This document shows, in pieces, positions 31,137-41,332 of a stretch of DNA of 64,000 bases. The position numbers were made by a program, and so were the translations under genes. The number at the start of each line of letters is the position of its first letter. The stretch's first letter is position 1. Under the pieces are notes generated by a model. That model was given only the letters and a program-made list of their open reading frames with translations. It was not told the origin of the DNA and did not search any database. Source of the stretch: Onthophagus taurus (lineage: Eukaryota; Arthropoda; Insecta; Coleoptera; Scarabaeidae); contig NC_091972.1 in NCBI RefSeq assembly GCF_036711975.1, positions 28,773,001-28,837,000 of the forward strand. The letters run 5' to 3'.

Positions 31137-32374
31137 CGGTGAACGGTGAACATGACGGGCCTCTTGAGGTACCTGGAATTTCTTCCCTGACCCTCTTCAT
31201 CGGACCTAAAACAAACGGAAAATATATTACAAAATTTTCACTAATTAATAGTGACATCGGAAGTGGAATTGGGAAGGACAGTCGGACTCCTGGATCGTCA
31301 GACGAGAAGCAGCCTTGGCCGTTTGTGGCGAAGGTGTTCAACGTCGTAATCCGTTAATCCCGCTAGGAGGGGATAGGAGGGGATTGGTGTGGTTTTCGAG
31401 CCGTGTAAACTCGGTACTGGCCTTGTCACGAATGAACTCCTCGATGGTCACCATCTGGGAATCATTGTGCAGTGTCGCATTACTGACAAACCAAGGTGCA
31501 TCAAATGCCATCCTTAGGACCTTGTTCTGAACAACTTGGAGTTTTTGCACGTGCGAGTGCGCGGCGTAACCCCAGACTGAAGAAGCGTATGTCATCGCAG
31601 GTCTGATAACTGCTTTATAGAGTCGAATCTTCCGGAGAGGATCCAACTTACTTCGGCGATTTATCAGAGCGTGCAGATTGACCAGAGCTACCTTCGCCCG
31701 GTTCGCCATGGCCTCGATGTGACTTTTCCAAGTTAGTTTAGAGTCCAGAATGACACCCAAATACCTGGTTTCGGAATGCCAGGGAAGCTCGTTCCCTCGC
31801 AGTACCAACGCATCGGGGGGTCTCTGTCTACGCCGAGTAAAGAGTACTGCGGTACTTTTATCAGCGTTGATTTTGACCCGCCACTTTGCGAAGTAGTCTT
31901 GCAGCTGATCCGATGCTGTCTGCAGTCTACGAGCGGCGATCTCGGGGGACCAAGATCTGCTGTAGATGCACACATCGTCGGCGTACATCGCTAACTGAGT
32001 GCCCTCGCACCGGGGTAGGTCGCTAACAAAGCGCAATTTCAATGCGCGCCTTCCTACCGCCAAGATAGGACGCGATCAATTGAACCAACGCCAGGGGCAC
32101 GCCCGCTTCTAGCATTTTGAACAAAAGTCCTTCATGCCATACTTTGTCGAACGCCTTGGCAACATCGAAAAGCGCCGCACAAGTGCTTTGCTTTCGATTG
32201 AAGCCTTCGGTTATGTATTCGACAAGTCGCAGTACCTGGTGTACGGTCGAATGTTTGGGTCGGAAACCAAACTGTTCATCCTGAATGAGGTTAGGATCTT
32301 GAACGGATCTTTGTAGCCTCGTCTGGACGACCCTCTCACATACCTTGCCGAGACAAGAAAGCAAACTGATGGGC
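31137..32374 (-). mobile_element. Jockey-like LINE copy B, 5'-truncated
   Basis: On the minus strand its 3' end carries two TTCACCG heptamers next to CATGACGGGCC, and the 5' end stops within the reverse transcriptase at 32374. CTCTTGAGGGT occurs on both sides (31123-31133 and 32374-32384), an 11-bp target duplication. It sits inside the gypsy element. Confidence 0.88.
31338..32374 (-). pseudogene. Jockey-like ORF2 fragment
   Basis: The C-terminal part of ORF2. Its upstream frame holds EQFGFRPKHSTVHQVLRLVE and LFDVAKAFDKVWHE, and its downstream frame holds YADDVCIYSRSW. About 85 bp between them, encoding the conserved GVPQGS block, is deleted at about 32040, with a frame change. Inactive. Confidence 0.88.
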
Positions 32375-32394
32375 TCTTGAGGGTTGTCGGGGGT

Positions 32395-32590
32395 TGTTGA
32401 GGGGATGGTTACCGTCCCTTCGAACACTGGGAAGACCGCGCCGAATGGTCGGACGCACCCCATTGGTTGGAATTCATCAAGCTGGGATAAACAGGAAGGC
32501 CGTTCGACTCAGAGGATATTATATTACAAATATCGTTACTACTAATCTTGTGAAAAAATATTCTAAATAAAAAACCCTGTTAAGTGTTGT
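32395..32590 (+). repeat. Ty3/gypsy LTR, right
   Basis: The partner of 30163-30340, starting TGTTGAGG and ending around the AAAACCCTGTTAAGTG region. About 10% diverged from the left copy plus small indels, so the element is not recent. Confidence 0.65.
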
Positions 32591-32887
32591 TGAGAGTTTG
32601 ACTCCATCACGTGTTTCCTGTCCCTCCCATCTCCGGTAACGAACATCTCTTCAAAAGACGCTCGGCTTTACCCGAAAGGTTCTAGTTCTAGTTTAATTAA
32701 CACCGGCCGTGAAAGTCTTCGTACTTATATTATCAACCTTTATGAGGAGGATATTATCAAACAAATTAACGATCTCGACAACTTATGTATACACAACTTA
32801 CAAGGATCGCACTTACATATATTACCTACTATTAACTTAAAAATATTGTAAATTGCGACAATATTCTTTATTCAGATACTAATTTTT
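32591..32887. other. H2B copy 1 downstream flank
   Basis: Matches, in inverted orientation, the sequence after the stem-loop of H2B copy 2 (41349-41560). It includes an open stretch reading SLRTYIINLYEEDIIKQIND in the 41-kb copy. The frame is interrupted here, so I do not call a gene. Confidence 0.5.
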
Positions 32888-32903
32888 GGTTCTGAAAAGA
32901 ACC
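32888..32903 (-). terminator. histone 3' stem-loop of H2B copy 1
   Basis: On the minus strand it reads GGTTCTTTTCAGAACC. It lies 40 bp past the stop and is followed by an A/G-rich stretch with AATAAAGAATATT, a likely U7 pairing site. Confidence 0.92.
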
Positions 32904-32943
32904 GGTCGTAGTTTGGTAGGGAGGGGGATGTTTATATCGCCAT

Positions 32944-33315
32944 TTATTTGGAACTTGTGTACTTAGTAACGGCCTTGGTGCCTTCGCTTACAGCGTGCTT
33001 TGCCAATTCTCCAGGTAACAGAAGTCTGACGGCAGTCTGGATTTCTCGACTGGTGATCGTTGATCTTTTGTTGTAATGAGCCAAACGGGATGTTTCAGCG
33101 GCTATCCTCTCGAAGATATCGTTCACAAAACTGTTCATTATACTCATAGCTTTGCTCGAAATACCGGTATCGGGATGAACTTGTTTCAATACCTTGTAAA
33201 TGTAAATAGCGTAGCTTTCCTTTCTCTTGCGTTTCTTCTTCTTATCGGTTTTCGATATATTTTTCTGCGCTTTACCCGCCTTTTTGGCTGCTTTCCCACT
33301 AGTTTTCGGTGGCAT
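32944..33315 (-). CDS. H2B: histone H2B, copy 1
   Basis: 123 residues, full length. It has a lysine-rich N-tail ([20 protein letters not shown]), then the histone fold from about residue 34 ([20 protein letters not shown]) and the C-terminal helix ending AVTKYTSSK. It pairs with H2A in the nucleosome core. It differs from copy 2 by one residue, Thr75 for Ala (IAAETSRL against IAAEASRL). Its TATA box and leader are intact, but everything upstream of the TATA box has been replaced by a Jockey-like LINE, and its usual H2A partner is missing. The coding sequence is sound; expression is doubtful. Confidence 0.97.
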   Translation of the reverse strand: MPPKTSGKAAKKAGKAQKNISKTDKKKKRKRKESYAIYIYKVLKQVHPDTGISSKAMSIMNSFVNDIFERIAAETSRLAHYNKRSTITSREIQTAVRLLLPGELAKHAVSEGTKAVTKYTSSK

Positions 33316-33402
33316 TGTTGTTGTTCGTTGATTAGTTAATAAAATTTATCGGTGATAAGACTATCGACAGTAACGACAGTACACTACAGTAAGTATGCAG
33401 TG

Positions 33403-33409
33403 TTATAAA
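33403..33409 (-). promoter_or_regulatory. TATA box of H2B copy 1 at the LINE junction
   Basis: On the minus strand TTTATAA, identical in context (CATTTTTATAACACTGCATA) to H2B copy 2. The shared sequence stops 5 bases upstream, where the LINE tail begins at 33412. Confidence 0.8.
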
Positions 33410-33565
33410 AATGAACGGTGAACTTGACGGGCCTCTTGAGGTTCCTGGAATCTTCCTTAACCCTCTTCATCGGATCTAAAACAGACGGAAAATATATTAG
33501 TTAATATTCGCTAAATTAGCGATATCGGAAGTGGATTTGGAAAGGACAGTCGGGTTCCCGGATCG

Positions 33566-36253
33566 TCAGACGAGAAGCAGCCTTGGCCGTTTATGGCGAA
33601 GGTGTTCAACGTCGTAATCCGTTAATCCCGCTAGGAGGGGATTTGGGTGGTCTTCGAGCCGCGTAAACTCGGTACTGGCTTTGTTCCGAATGAATTCCTC
33701 GATGGTCACCATCTGGGAATCATTGTGCAGTGTCGCATTACTGACAAACCAAGGAGCATCGAATGCCATCCTTAGGACCTTGTTCTGAACCACTTGGAGT
33801 TTTTGCACGTGCGAGTGCGCGGCGTAACCCCAGACTGAAGAAGCGTATGTCATCGCAGGTCTGATAACCGCTTTGTAGAGTCGAATCTTCCGCAGAGGAT
33901 CCAACTTACTTCGGCGATTTATCAGAGCGTACAGATTGACCAGAGCTACCTTCGCCCGGTTCGCCATGGCCTCGATGTGACTTTTCCAAGTTAGTTTAGA
34001 GTCCAGAATGACACCCAAATACCTGGTTTCGGAATGCCAGGGAAGCTCGTTCCCTCGCAGTACCAACGCATCGGGGGGTCTCTGTCTACGCCGAGTAAAG
34101 AGTACTGCGGTACTTTTATCAGCGTTGATTTTGACCCGCCACTTTGCGAAGTAGTCTTGCAGCTGATCCGATGCTGTCTGCAGTCTACGAGCGGCGATCT
34201 CGGGGGACCAAGATCTGCTGTAGATGCATACATCGTCGGCGTACATCGCTAACTGAGTGCCCTCGCACCGGGGTAGGTCGCTAACAAAGATACAAAAGAG
34301 TATCGGTGAAAGCAACGACCCCTGAGGGACGCCAGCAGTTAGGATTCGCTCTGTCGAACGCGTACCGTTCAATTTGATGCGCGCCTTCCTACCGCCAAGA
34401 TAGGACGCGATCAATTGAACCAACGCCAGGGGCACGCCCGCTTCTAGCATTTTGAACAAAAGTCCTTCATGCCATACTTTGTCGAACGCCTTGGCAACAT
34501 CGAAAAGCGCCGCACAAGTGCTTTGCTTTCGATTGAAGCCTTCGGTTATGTATTCGACAAGTCGCAGTACCTGGTGTACGGTCGAATGTTTGGGTCGGAA
34601 ACCAAACTGTTCGTCCTGAATGAGCTTAAGATCTTGAACTGATCTTTGTAGCCTCGTCTGGACGATCCTCTCGCATACCTTGCCGAGACAAGAAAGCAAA
34701 CTGATGGGCCTGTAGCTTTGCGGGAACGTTAGGTTCGCCCCGGGTTTCGGTAACACGACGACGTCCGCGCATTTCCACTTGGTAGGGAAATGCCGCAGCC
34801 GGAACGCCGCATTGATGATTCCCGTCAGCGAAACGACCGCTTTTAAAGGCATGGCCTTTAAAGCAGCGTTTCCTATCCCGTCCGGTCCCGATGCCTTCTT
34901 CGACTTACATCTCGCGATTGCCTCTTTCACCTCGGTCGGAGAAGCGTGCTCGATATGCCGAGGATCTTCTACGGCCAGCCGCCTACTCACTACGCGTTCG
35001 ACTCGATCGATGAAATCTTCATCTTCGTCATCGTCGCATAGCGGGCTGCACTGGTTTTCGAAGTTATCGGCATGAGCCTCTGCTTTCTCTTCGAGAGTGA
35101 AAGCCATTCCGGTTTCACCGTGAATGGGCGGCATGCGCGTCGTGTTCCCCTTCAGCACCTTGACCATCTTCCAACAGGAGTGATCGTCTTCGGTGTTCAG
35201 GGCGTCGAGTTTGGCGTCGAAAGACGCGTATCGGAACTCCGCGAGCTCCCTTCTCACATCACCGCGCAGACGGTTATAGCGACGCTTGAGATCGGGATCC
35301 CAATTGCGCTGATAAGTCCGCCTGACGCGATCACGCTCCCGCATAAGTTCCCTGATGTGCGCCGGAAGCACCCATCGATGGTCCTTTACGGGAATCGTGT
35401 TGGTCGCGTATCGAAGAGAATCCTCGATTGCGACCGTGAGTCGTTCAACAGCCTCATCCAGTTCCTGAGCGTTGTGGATCGGTCGTATTTGTCCCATATT
35501 GTGGTGCAAGTGGTCGCTAAAAGCCGGCCACGATACAGTGGAACGTTCAACCGGGACGCGAACGTCCGGGACGTCTCCTAGCTGCAGCAGCACAGGGAGA
35601 TGATCGGAACTAAGTTCGTTGAGCGTGGTAACTCTATGAACTAGTCGGACATCTTTAATTACAACCACGTCCAAAACGTCAGATCGTTGTCCTTCGTTCG
35701 ACGGGTAATACGTGTGGTCGGCGGGGGCATCGGTGACAATGCCCGTCTCGTCGGTAAAACTCCGCAGTATTTTACCGTTCGCGTTTGCGATCCGACTGTT
35801 CCACGATGGGTGCTTAGCGTTTAGGTCGCCGGCGATAACCACGCCTTTGTCCGTATCCAAGACACCCGTTAGATCGTCTTCCAACAACCGCCGATTCGGC
35901 GGATTGTAGGCGGCGACCAAGCGGACGCACCCCGATAGTGTTCGTACCACAATCGTAGTAGCTTCGAGATGTTGAAGAGGGGGAGTCAGATCTTCGTAAT
36001 GATCCAAACTGGTCCTTACAAAGATGGCTGTCCCGCCGCCTCTTGCTCCAACTCTATCGTTTCGATAGAAGCGATAATTGGGCAGCCGTGGCCTGTCGCC
36101 CGCTCGCAGATGGGTTTCGCAAATGAGTATCGCGTCAAGGTCGTACCTTTCGGCGAACTCGCGAAGTTCATTCTGTTTACAGACAAGGCCGTTGGCGTTC
36201 CAATAAGCCAACTCAAGCGATTGCGGTACTCTCGGTCTTCGATGAGTCATCAT
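33566..36253 (-). CDS. Jockey-like ORF2, endonuclease and reverse transcriptase
   Basis: 895 residues from the ATG at 36253. An apurinic-type endonuclease occupies about residues 10-225 (YWNANGL, E46 in ICETHLR, GDLNAKHPSWN, D217-H218 in SSDHLPV). The linker leads to SGPDGIGNAALK. The reverse transcriptase at about 490-750 has YRPISLLS, FDVAKAFDKVWH (D585), AGVPQGSLLSP and the YADD active site (671-674). A thumb and C-terminal region end at RPRLLLV. The start overlaps the ORF1 stop as ATGA, which suggests translation by termination-reinitiation. It nicks target DNA and primes reverse transcription there. All key residues are intact; the copy at 60.8 kb differs at only a handful of positions. 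Jockey clade by motif pattern. Confidence 0.93.
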   Translation of the reverse strand: MMTHRRPRVPQSLELAYWNANGLVCKQNELREFAERYDLDAILICETHLRAGDRPRLPNYRFYRNDRVGARGGGTAIFVRTSLDHYEDLTPPLQHLEATTIVVRTLSGCVRLVAAYNPPNRRLLEDDLTGVLDTDKGVVIAGDLNAKHPSWNSRIANANGKILRSFTDETGIVTDAPADHTYYPSNEGQRSDVLDVVVIKDVRLVHRVTTLNELSSDHLPVLLQLGDVPDVRVPVERSTVSWPAFSDHLHHNMGQIRPIHNAQELDEAVERLTVAIEDSLRYATNTIPVKDHRWVLPAHIRELMRERDRVRRTYQRNWDPDLKRRYNRLRGDVRRELAEFRYASFDAKLDALNTEDDHSCWKMVKVLKGNTTRMPPIHGETGMAFTLEEKAEAHADNFENQCSPLCDDDEDEDFIDRVERVVSRRLAVEDPRHIEHASPTEVKEAIARCKSKKASGPDGIGNAALKAMPLKAVVSLTGIINAAFRLRHFPTKWKCADVVVLPKPGANLTFPQSYRPISLLSCLGKVCERIVQTRLQRSVQDLKLIQDEQFGFRPKHSTVHQVLRLVEYITEGFNRKQSTCAALFDVAKAFDKVWHEGLLFKMLEAGVPLALVQLIASYLGGRKARIKLNGTRSTERILTAGVPQGSLLSPILFCIFVSDLPRCEGTQLAMYADDVCIYSRSWSPEIAARRLQTASDQLQDYFAKWRVKINADKSTAVLFTRRRQRPPDALVLRGNELPWHSETRYLGVILDSKLTWKSHIEAMANRAKVALVNLYALINRRSKLDPLRKIRLYKAVIRPAMTYASSVWGYAAHSHVQKLQVVQNKVLRMAFDAPWFVSNATLHNDSQMVTIEEFIRNKASTEFTRLEDHPNPLLAGLTDYDVEHLRHKRPRLLLV

Positions 36254-37979
36254 AAGAGTTTCATCATCTCGGACATGATTTGGACGCACAACTTAACTCG
36301 TGCGTCCCTATCGGATTTGTCGATTTGGATGACCTCGCTCATCATCGCCAGTATGTTGACGAGGGGGTCGGTTGGGGGTTCAACCGCCGCCTGTGCCGCA
36401 ACATTGACCGGGAATGGTGTTTCAGCCACCGCGATCGACCCGCTTTTACGAAGCCTCCTATTGTGACGCCTCCTCTGCGACCTCGACAGCTTCGGGGGGT
36501 CGTCGGTCGCCTTTTGCTTCGGCTCGTTGAGCTTAGCTTTGGGCGCCGCGACCTCTTTCCGAACTACCTTGGTAGCTGGAGCGTTCGCTTTGGGGGCAAC
36601 GTTAGCGTTGCCTTTCGGCTTTTTCGCCTGACTACTAACCGCTTTCACGGGTTTCGCCGCGACTACTGGAGCCTTTTTGTCCCCCTTTTGCGCTTGAATA
36701 GCTGCTTTCGGGGGAACGGTCGCTTTGACCTTTGGGGCTGCCGCCGGCGCCCTCGTTTCCGCCGCCTTCGGGTGTTTTGGGCACCCTTTGTAGTTGGCGG
36801 TATGAGGACCACCGCAAAGGACGCACTTGGCGGGCGCATCCTTTGCTTTGGCACAGGAAGCCGTCGGATGGTCACCAGCGCACTTCACGCAACGAGGTGC
36901 ACCGTTGCACATTCGTTGGGAGTGGCCGTAACGCTGACAGCGATGACACTGGCCGACTTCCGTCTTCTTCTTGGCGCTCTCGACAGTTATGGTTAAAGCC
37001 ATGACCGTCTTGAGGTCAAAGATCCGTTTGGCGTCCGCGGTCTTTTTCAAGACGCACAGGACTAACGAGATCGGCCTCCTTTCAGAGCCCTGGCGCATAC
37101 GTTTTACCGTATCGGGCCAGAATCCCTGTTTTCTCAGGTCGGCAGCAATGCTGTCCTCCCCGATACTGGTAGGGACGCCTCGAAAAACCACCTTTAACGG
37201 CTTTTCCTCCGGTAGAGAGAATGTGTGGTACTGGTGTTTACCAGCCATCAACATCTTCACCAGGGCGCGATAGGCTTCCGCGGTGGGGAGCTCAATCTTG
37301 ATTCCTTGCGGAACCGCTCTGGCTTTCGAAAAGGCGATCCGAAGTCTCGCCATCTCCGCCGAAATGGAATCCCAGTTTTCCTTCGCATGAAGGATTACCG
37401 GGGGGACCCGCTTGGAAACGTGTTCCAATCGAGGACGCACGGCCTCCGAGTACTCGTCCTCCAGGTCGCTACTGGCCTTTCTTTTCCCGTTGGATGGACC
37501 GACTGCCACGTCGACATCCATTTTACCCGCCGGGATGGAAGCCAACGCCTCGGCGAATGACCTCGGAGTGGAGGTGGTCGCCGCCTCCTCGAGGGAGGCG
37601 GTGCGCCCTGCCGCGCTGGTCGTCGCATCCGCGAGGGAAGCAGTACGGCCTGATGGTGCTATGGCTTTCGCCTCCACTGGGGAGGCAGTGCTGCCAAGGA
37701 CGGGGGTTGTTTCGGTTGTCGCCTTCTCGGGGATGGCGGTACTAACCTTACGTGTGCATTTGGTCGCCACCTGCTCAGGGGAGGCGGTGCGGCCTGCCGC
37801 GCTGGTCGTCGCATCCTCTAAGGAAGCAGTACGGCCTGATATACCTGCCTTGGCTGCCGCCTCCGCTGGGGAGGCAGTTCTGCCAATAACTGGTTTCTTG
37901 GTCGCCGCCTTCACGAGGGAGGCGGTGCGGCCTGATGATTTGGCTGCCGCCGCCACAGGGGAGGCAGTCTTGCCAAGAA
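36250..37979 (-). CDS. Jockey-like ORF1, 5'-truncated
   Basis: About 576 codons of genuine ORF1, entered at its 5' end through antisense H4 sequence; the first residues of the apparent frame (38055-37980) are therefore not LINE protein. The N-terminal half contains about a dozen imperfect copies of GRTASPVEAATK. The centre has a conserved block ([20 protein letters not shown]). Three CCHC zinc knuckles follow: [27 protein letters not shown] and [16 protein letters not shown] lysine/alanine-rich stretch leads to the C-terminus. It is the RNA-binding nucleoprotein partner of ORF2. The ORF1 TGA overlaps the ORF2 ATG. Confidence 0.88.
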
Positions 37980-38085
37980 CGCTGTCACGTACACTGAACA
38001 CGCAAAAAGGAAAACCGTCACTGCTATGGACGTCGTTTACGCCCTTAAGCGGCAAGGTCGTACTCTCTACGGCTTTGGGGGTTAA
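37980..38085 (+). pseudogene. histone H4 C-terminal fragment
   Basis: Codons 70-103 of H4 ([20 protein letters not shown] to LYGFGG and TAA), identical in protein to the intact gene at 49 kb. The first 69 codons are replaced by the 5' end of Jockey copy C. The 3' flank and stem-loop are intact. Confidence 0.95.
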
Positions 38086-38150
38086 GAAATTTAAATTATG
38101 TACCTATTTTAATTTTGAGGACGACTGTTCTATATTCAACATGACCACCC

Positions 38151-38166
38151 GGTTCTTTTCAGAACC
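38151..38166 (+). terminator. histone 3' stem-loop of the H4 fragment
   Basis: GGTTCTTTTCAGAACC, followed by GAAAGATAAAGAAT, a likely U7 pairing element. Preserved although the gene is truncated. Confidence 0.92.
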
Positions 38167-40159
38167 ACTATATTTATGAAAGATAAAGAATATTTTCACA
38201 TACAATCCGGACAATTACGTACATACATATGTATGTGTGTATGTACATGTATTAGGTTCGTTTCAACCACACTTCAAACTACCAATTGACGGCCGCAATC
38301 CTGCTCAGTTGAAAGGTGCTGCCACGGTCCGACTGAACCGTGGACTGGTCCGCGACGTTTTGTCGCGTTCCAACCACAGAATATTATGTTATTCTGATTT
38401 ATATTCCAACGACCGTCAGACAAGTTCATGTATAGTCGTCCACACCAAGATCCGGAATTACGATACGGCTGTAAAAGACCCTTAACAATAGAAAGGGCAA
38501 TAGTTTTATGATGGTGCACATAAACAAGTCATAAATAAAGAGGTATCTTTTGGGTTCACACAAATCGTGCACGGCATATGCATAATTTAGAAGAATCAGA
38601 TATTGATTCTGACTTAGTTCGGCCTTTAGGCTTACGTTTTCGATGTTATTAATATTATTATTATATAGTTTACTGACCAATACAGTTAAGTATAATGAAC
38701 TCAAAGAAATTCATTGACTTTCCTGACTTTCTAAACTATGCAGGGTTCTCGGTCTCGTCTTAGGTAGAAATGGTTAAATACCCTTAACCGCAGAGAAGCG
38801 AAGGTATACAATTTATGGTGGTTGTAATTTCGGATCTTTTCCATTTGTGCAGCCTGTCTGTTAGTATCTGTTATGGTTATGTTTACTATGAAAGCGTATA
38901 TTTGGATTATTTTCTATTCTTTTACATGTTTCGGGTATTTTGTTTAACAAATTTTTAACAACTTTTATTTCATATTATGCATGTTTTATGATAACTTTTA
39001 TAGATAAATTAATCAATAAATATGTAAACACATAATAATAATAATATCTTTATTTCGCTAAAATACAAAAAAAAATACATAAAATTCTGTATTGCAAAAA
39101 CGTCCAGAAAAAAAAAATATAATAAGTTTGAGTTTAAAACAGTTTATGTAGGGAGGAAGAAAAAAAAAGAAAAATAATTGCAAATAATTGTAAACACATG
39201 CATATCTTTATTTCATTTTTCTACTATTACCGCTATTACGTTTTTTTAGTTCATTATTGTTAAAAAAATAAGTAAATGAATTTCGTTTAAAATGGTAAAC
39301 TGTGCTTGCAGCGCCAATTCTCGGCAGGGTTCCGTTCCAACGAACATGCGCAAAAGAAAGTCGTGAATTAGTCGTGTACGCGTACAGGAACGGGGCAAAT
39401 TTGTACGGTTGTTCGGTTGGAACGAACTTATCTTAACTATTATAACTTATGAAAAAACACCATGTTGTTTGTTATATTCAAAACTCGAAGAATCTATGAG
39501 TAGGGTGTTCGTTCGTTCTTATACGTAACACGTTAACAATATATGACAGAATTAACAATTTGTTTTTGTTACAACGTATATTTTCGGGTGAAATACGCAC
39601 AACGACTAGAATGTCATTATTTACCATCTACCTGAAAATGTCGGGTTGGATGGTCCGTTGAAAAAAAAAACTTTAACATGCAGATCCACACGAACAAGCA
39701 GGTAGACGGTAAATAAAGACGATTTAGTCATTGTACGTCGAAAACCCGAAAATATGCGTCATAGTATATATCAACAAGTTTCATTTTTACTTATTGGTGT
39801 TGTGTGCGTGGATGTGGAAAAAATAATTAATACGACCAGTGTTAACACATCTTGCGCGGATTTCACATCTTTAGCGCTAAGCGACTAAACTCGTTTTGCA
39901 TGGTATTGATGCCCGCTACACGGTAACACTTTGGCGGCAAAGTGCCCGCGCAAGATGTGTTAACCGTGGTGCTGTGAAAATACGTCGTCAGTGTTGTTGA
40001 TGACGTCACATCGAAACTTTAAAAATCGAAAGTTATTTTTCGGTAAGTTTATCACTTAAGAGTTATTTAGAATTAACAATACTGTTACATTCAAAAACTT
40101 GATACAATTACACCACCGCAGCAGGCATCGATAGTTCATTATTCGACTATATTTTTTGT
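38167..40159. other. H4-H2A spacer
   Basis: Non-coding. 38087-39770 is an inverted copy of 47560-49025, the sequence downstream of intact H4. Short frames seen here occur in both copies but show no coding pattern. The remaining 39770-40159 leads to the H2A 3' end. It contains the 156-bp insertion listed separately. Confidence 0.7.
39034..39189 (-). mobile_element. 156-bp retroposed insertion
   Basis: Flanked by a direct 10-bp repeat, GTAAACACAT (39024-39033 and 39190-39199). The inverted copy of this spacer at about 48130 has a single GTAAACA-type site and no insert. The left end is an ATT/AAT-repeat tail followed by ATCTTTATTTCGC. This suggests a SINE or LINE 3' end inserted on the minus strand. 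Confidence 0.7.
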
Positions 40160-40175
40160 GGCCCTGAGAAGGGCC
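40160..40175 (-). terminator. histone 3' stem-loop of H2A
   Basis: On the minus strand GGCCCTTCTCAGGGCC, a GC-richer stem with loop UCUC in place of UUUC. It lies 36 bp past the H2A stop. Confidence 0.88.
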
Positions 40176-40211
40176 GTTTTGTTAATATGGTGTGGCCAAG
40201 TTGTAACTAAA

Positions 40212-40589
<378 letters not shown>

Positions 40590-40704
40590 TTACAATTAGT
40601 TGACTTGGTAGCGTGCCGAAATCTTCAACAAAATGTTTCAATGTAAACGATATCGTTGTCGACAACGTTTCAATACAGAGCTGAGCGGAATACAGGTTTT
40701 TCAA

Positions 40705-40713
40705 ATATATATA
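40705..40713 (-). promoter_or_regulatory. TATA box of H2A
   Basis: TATATATAT-type sequence (minus strand GTATATATATTTG) about 120 bp before the H2A start codon. Confidence 0.65.
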
Positions 40714-40826
40714 CCCAACTGCGCCGACGATTCGACCAATAGCGGCCGTCAGCCAAGCGGTAGCAACGGGAGGCGTCACCTACTGATACGACGCTACCAC
40801 TTTATAAACGGCAAAAACAGGCCATT

Positions 40827-40833
40827 TTTATAA
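40827..40833 (+). promoter_or_regulatory. TATA box of H2B copy 2
   Basis: TTTATAA within CATTTTTATAACACTGCATA, 88 bp before the H2B ATG and conserved in H2B copy 1. A second TTTATAAA lies at about 40800. Confidence 0.7.
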
Positions 40834-40920
40834 CACTGCATACTTACTGTAGTGTACTGTCGTTACTGTCAATAGTCTTATCGCCGATAAATTTTATTAA
40901 CTAATCAACGAACAACAACA

Positions 40921-41292
40921 ATGCCACCGAAAACTAGTGGGAAAGCAGCCAAAAAGGCGGGTAAAGCGCAGAAAAATATATCGAAAACCGATAAGAAGAA
41001 GAAACGCAAGAGAAAGGAAAGCTACGCTATTTACATTTACAAGGTATTGAAACAAGTTCATCCCGATACCGGTATTTCGAGCAAAGCTATGAGTATAATG
41101 AACAGTTTTGTGAACGATATCTTCGAGAGGATAGCCGCTGAAGCATCCCGTTTGGCTCATTACAACAAAAGATCAACGATCACCAGTCGAGAAATCCAGA
41201 CTGCCGTCAGACTTCTGTTACCTGGAGAATTGGCAAAGCACGCTGTAAGCGAAGGCACCAAGGCTGTTACTAAGTACACAAGTTCCAAATAA
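40921..41292 (+). CDS. H2B: histone H2B, copy 2
   Basis: 123 residues, complete and insect-like, with Ala75 (the common residue) where copy 1 has Thr. Promoter, leader and stem-loop are intact, and the H2A partner is in place. This is the better candidate for an expressed H2B in the window. Confidence 0.98.
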   Translation: MPPKTSGKAAKKAGKAQKNISKTDKKKKRKRKESYAIYIYKVLKQVHPDTGISSKAMSIMNSFVNDIFERIAAEASRLAHYNKRSTITSREIQTAVRLLLPGELAKHAVSEGTKAVTKYTSSK

Positions 41293-41332
41293 ATGGCGAT
41301 ATAAACATCCCCCTCCCTACCAAACAACAACC

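Larger units (their letters stand above)
33412..37979 (-). mobile_element. Jockey-like LINE copy C, nearly complete
   Basis: 4.57 kb on the minus strand. The 3' end (33412) has one and a half TTCACCG heptamers and no poly(A). It carries ORF2 intact and ORF1 missing only its N-terminus. The 3' junction is in the H2B promoter, but the 5' junction (about 37979) falls inside H4 coding sequence. No target duplication is seen, so the two flanks are not the halves of one site. Ectopic recombination between two copies, or insertion with deletion, would explain this. Confidence 0.92.

Noticed and set aside
35072-35581. 169-codon plus-strand frame, repeated at 62310-62819
   Set aside because: Antisense shadow of LINE ORF2; conserved only because the LINE copies are near identical.
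37412-38179. 255-codon plus-strand frame across LINE ORF1 and H4
   Set aside because: It is antisense to the repetitive ORF1 and then runs through the H4 fragment; composition follows the repeats and no domain is present.
38274-38519. 81-codon minus-strand frame in the H4 spacer, also near 48.7 kb
   Set aside because: Interrupted in the mirror copy, with no coding signature.
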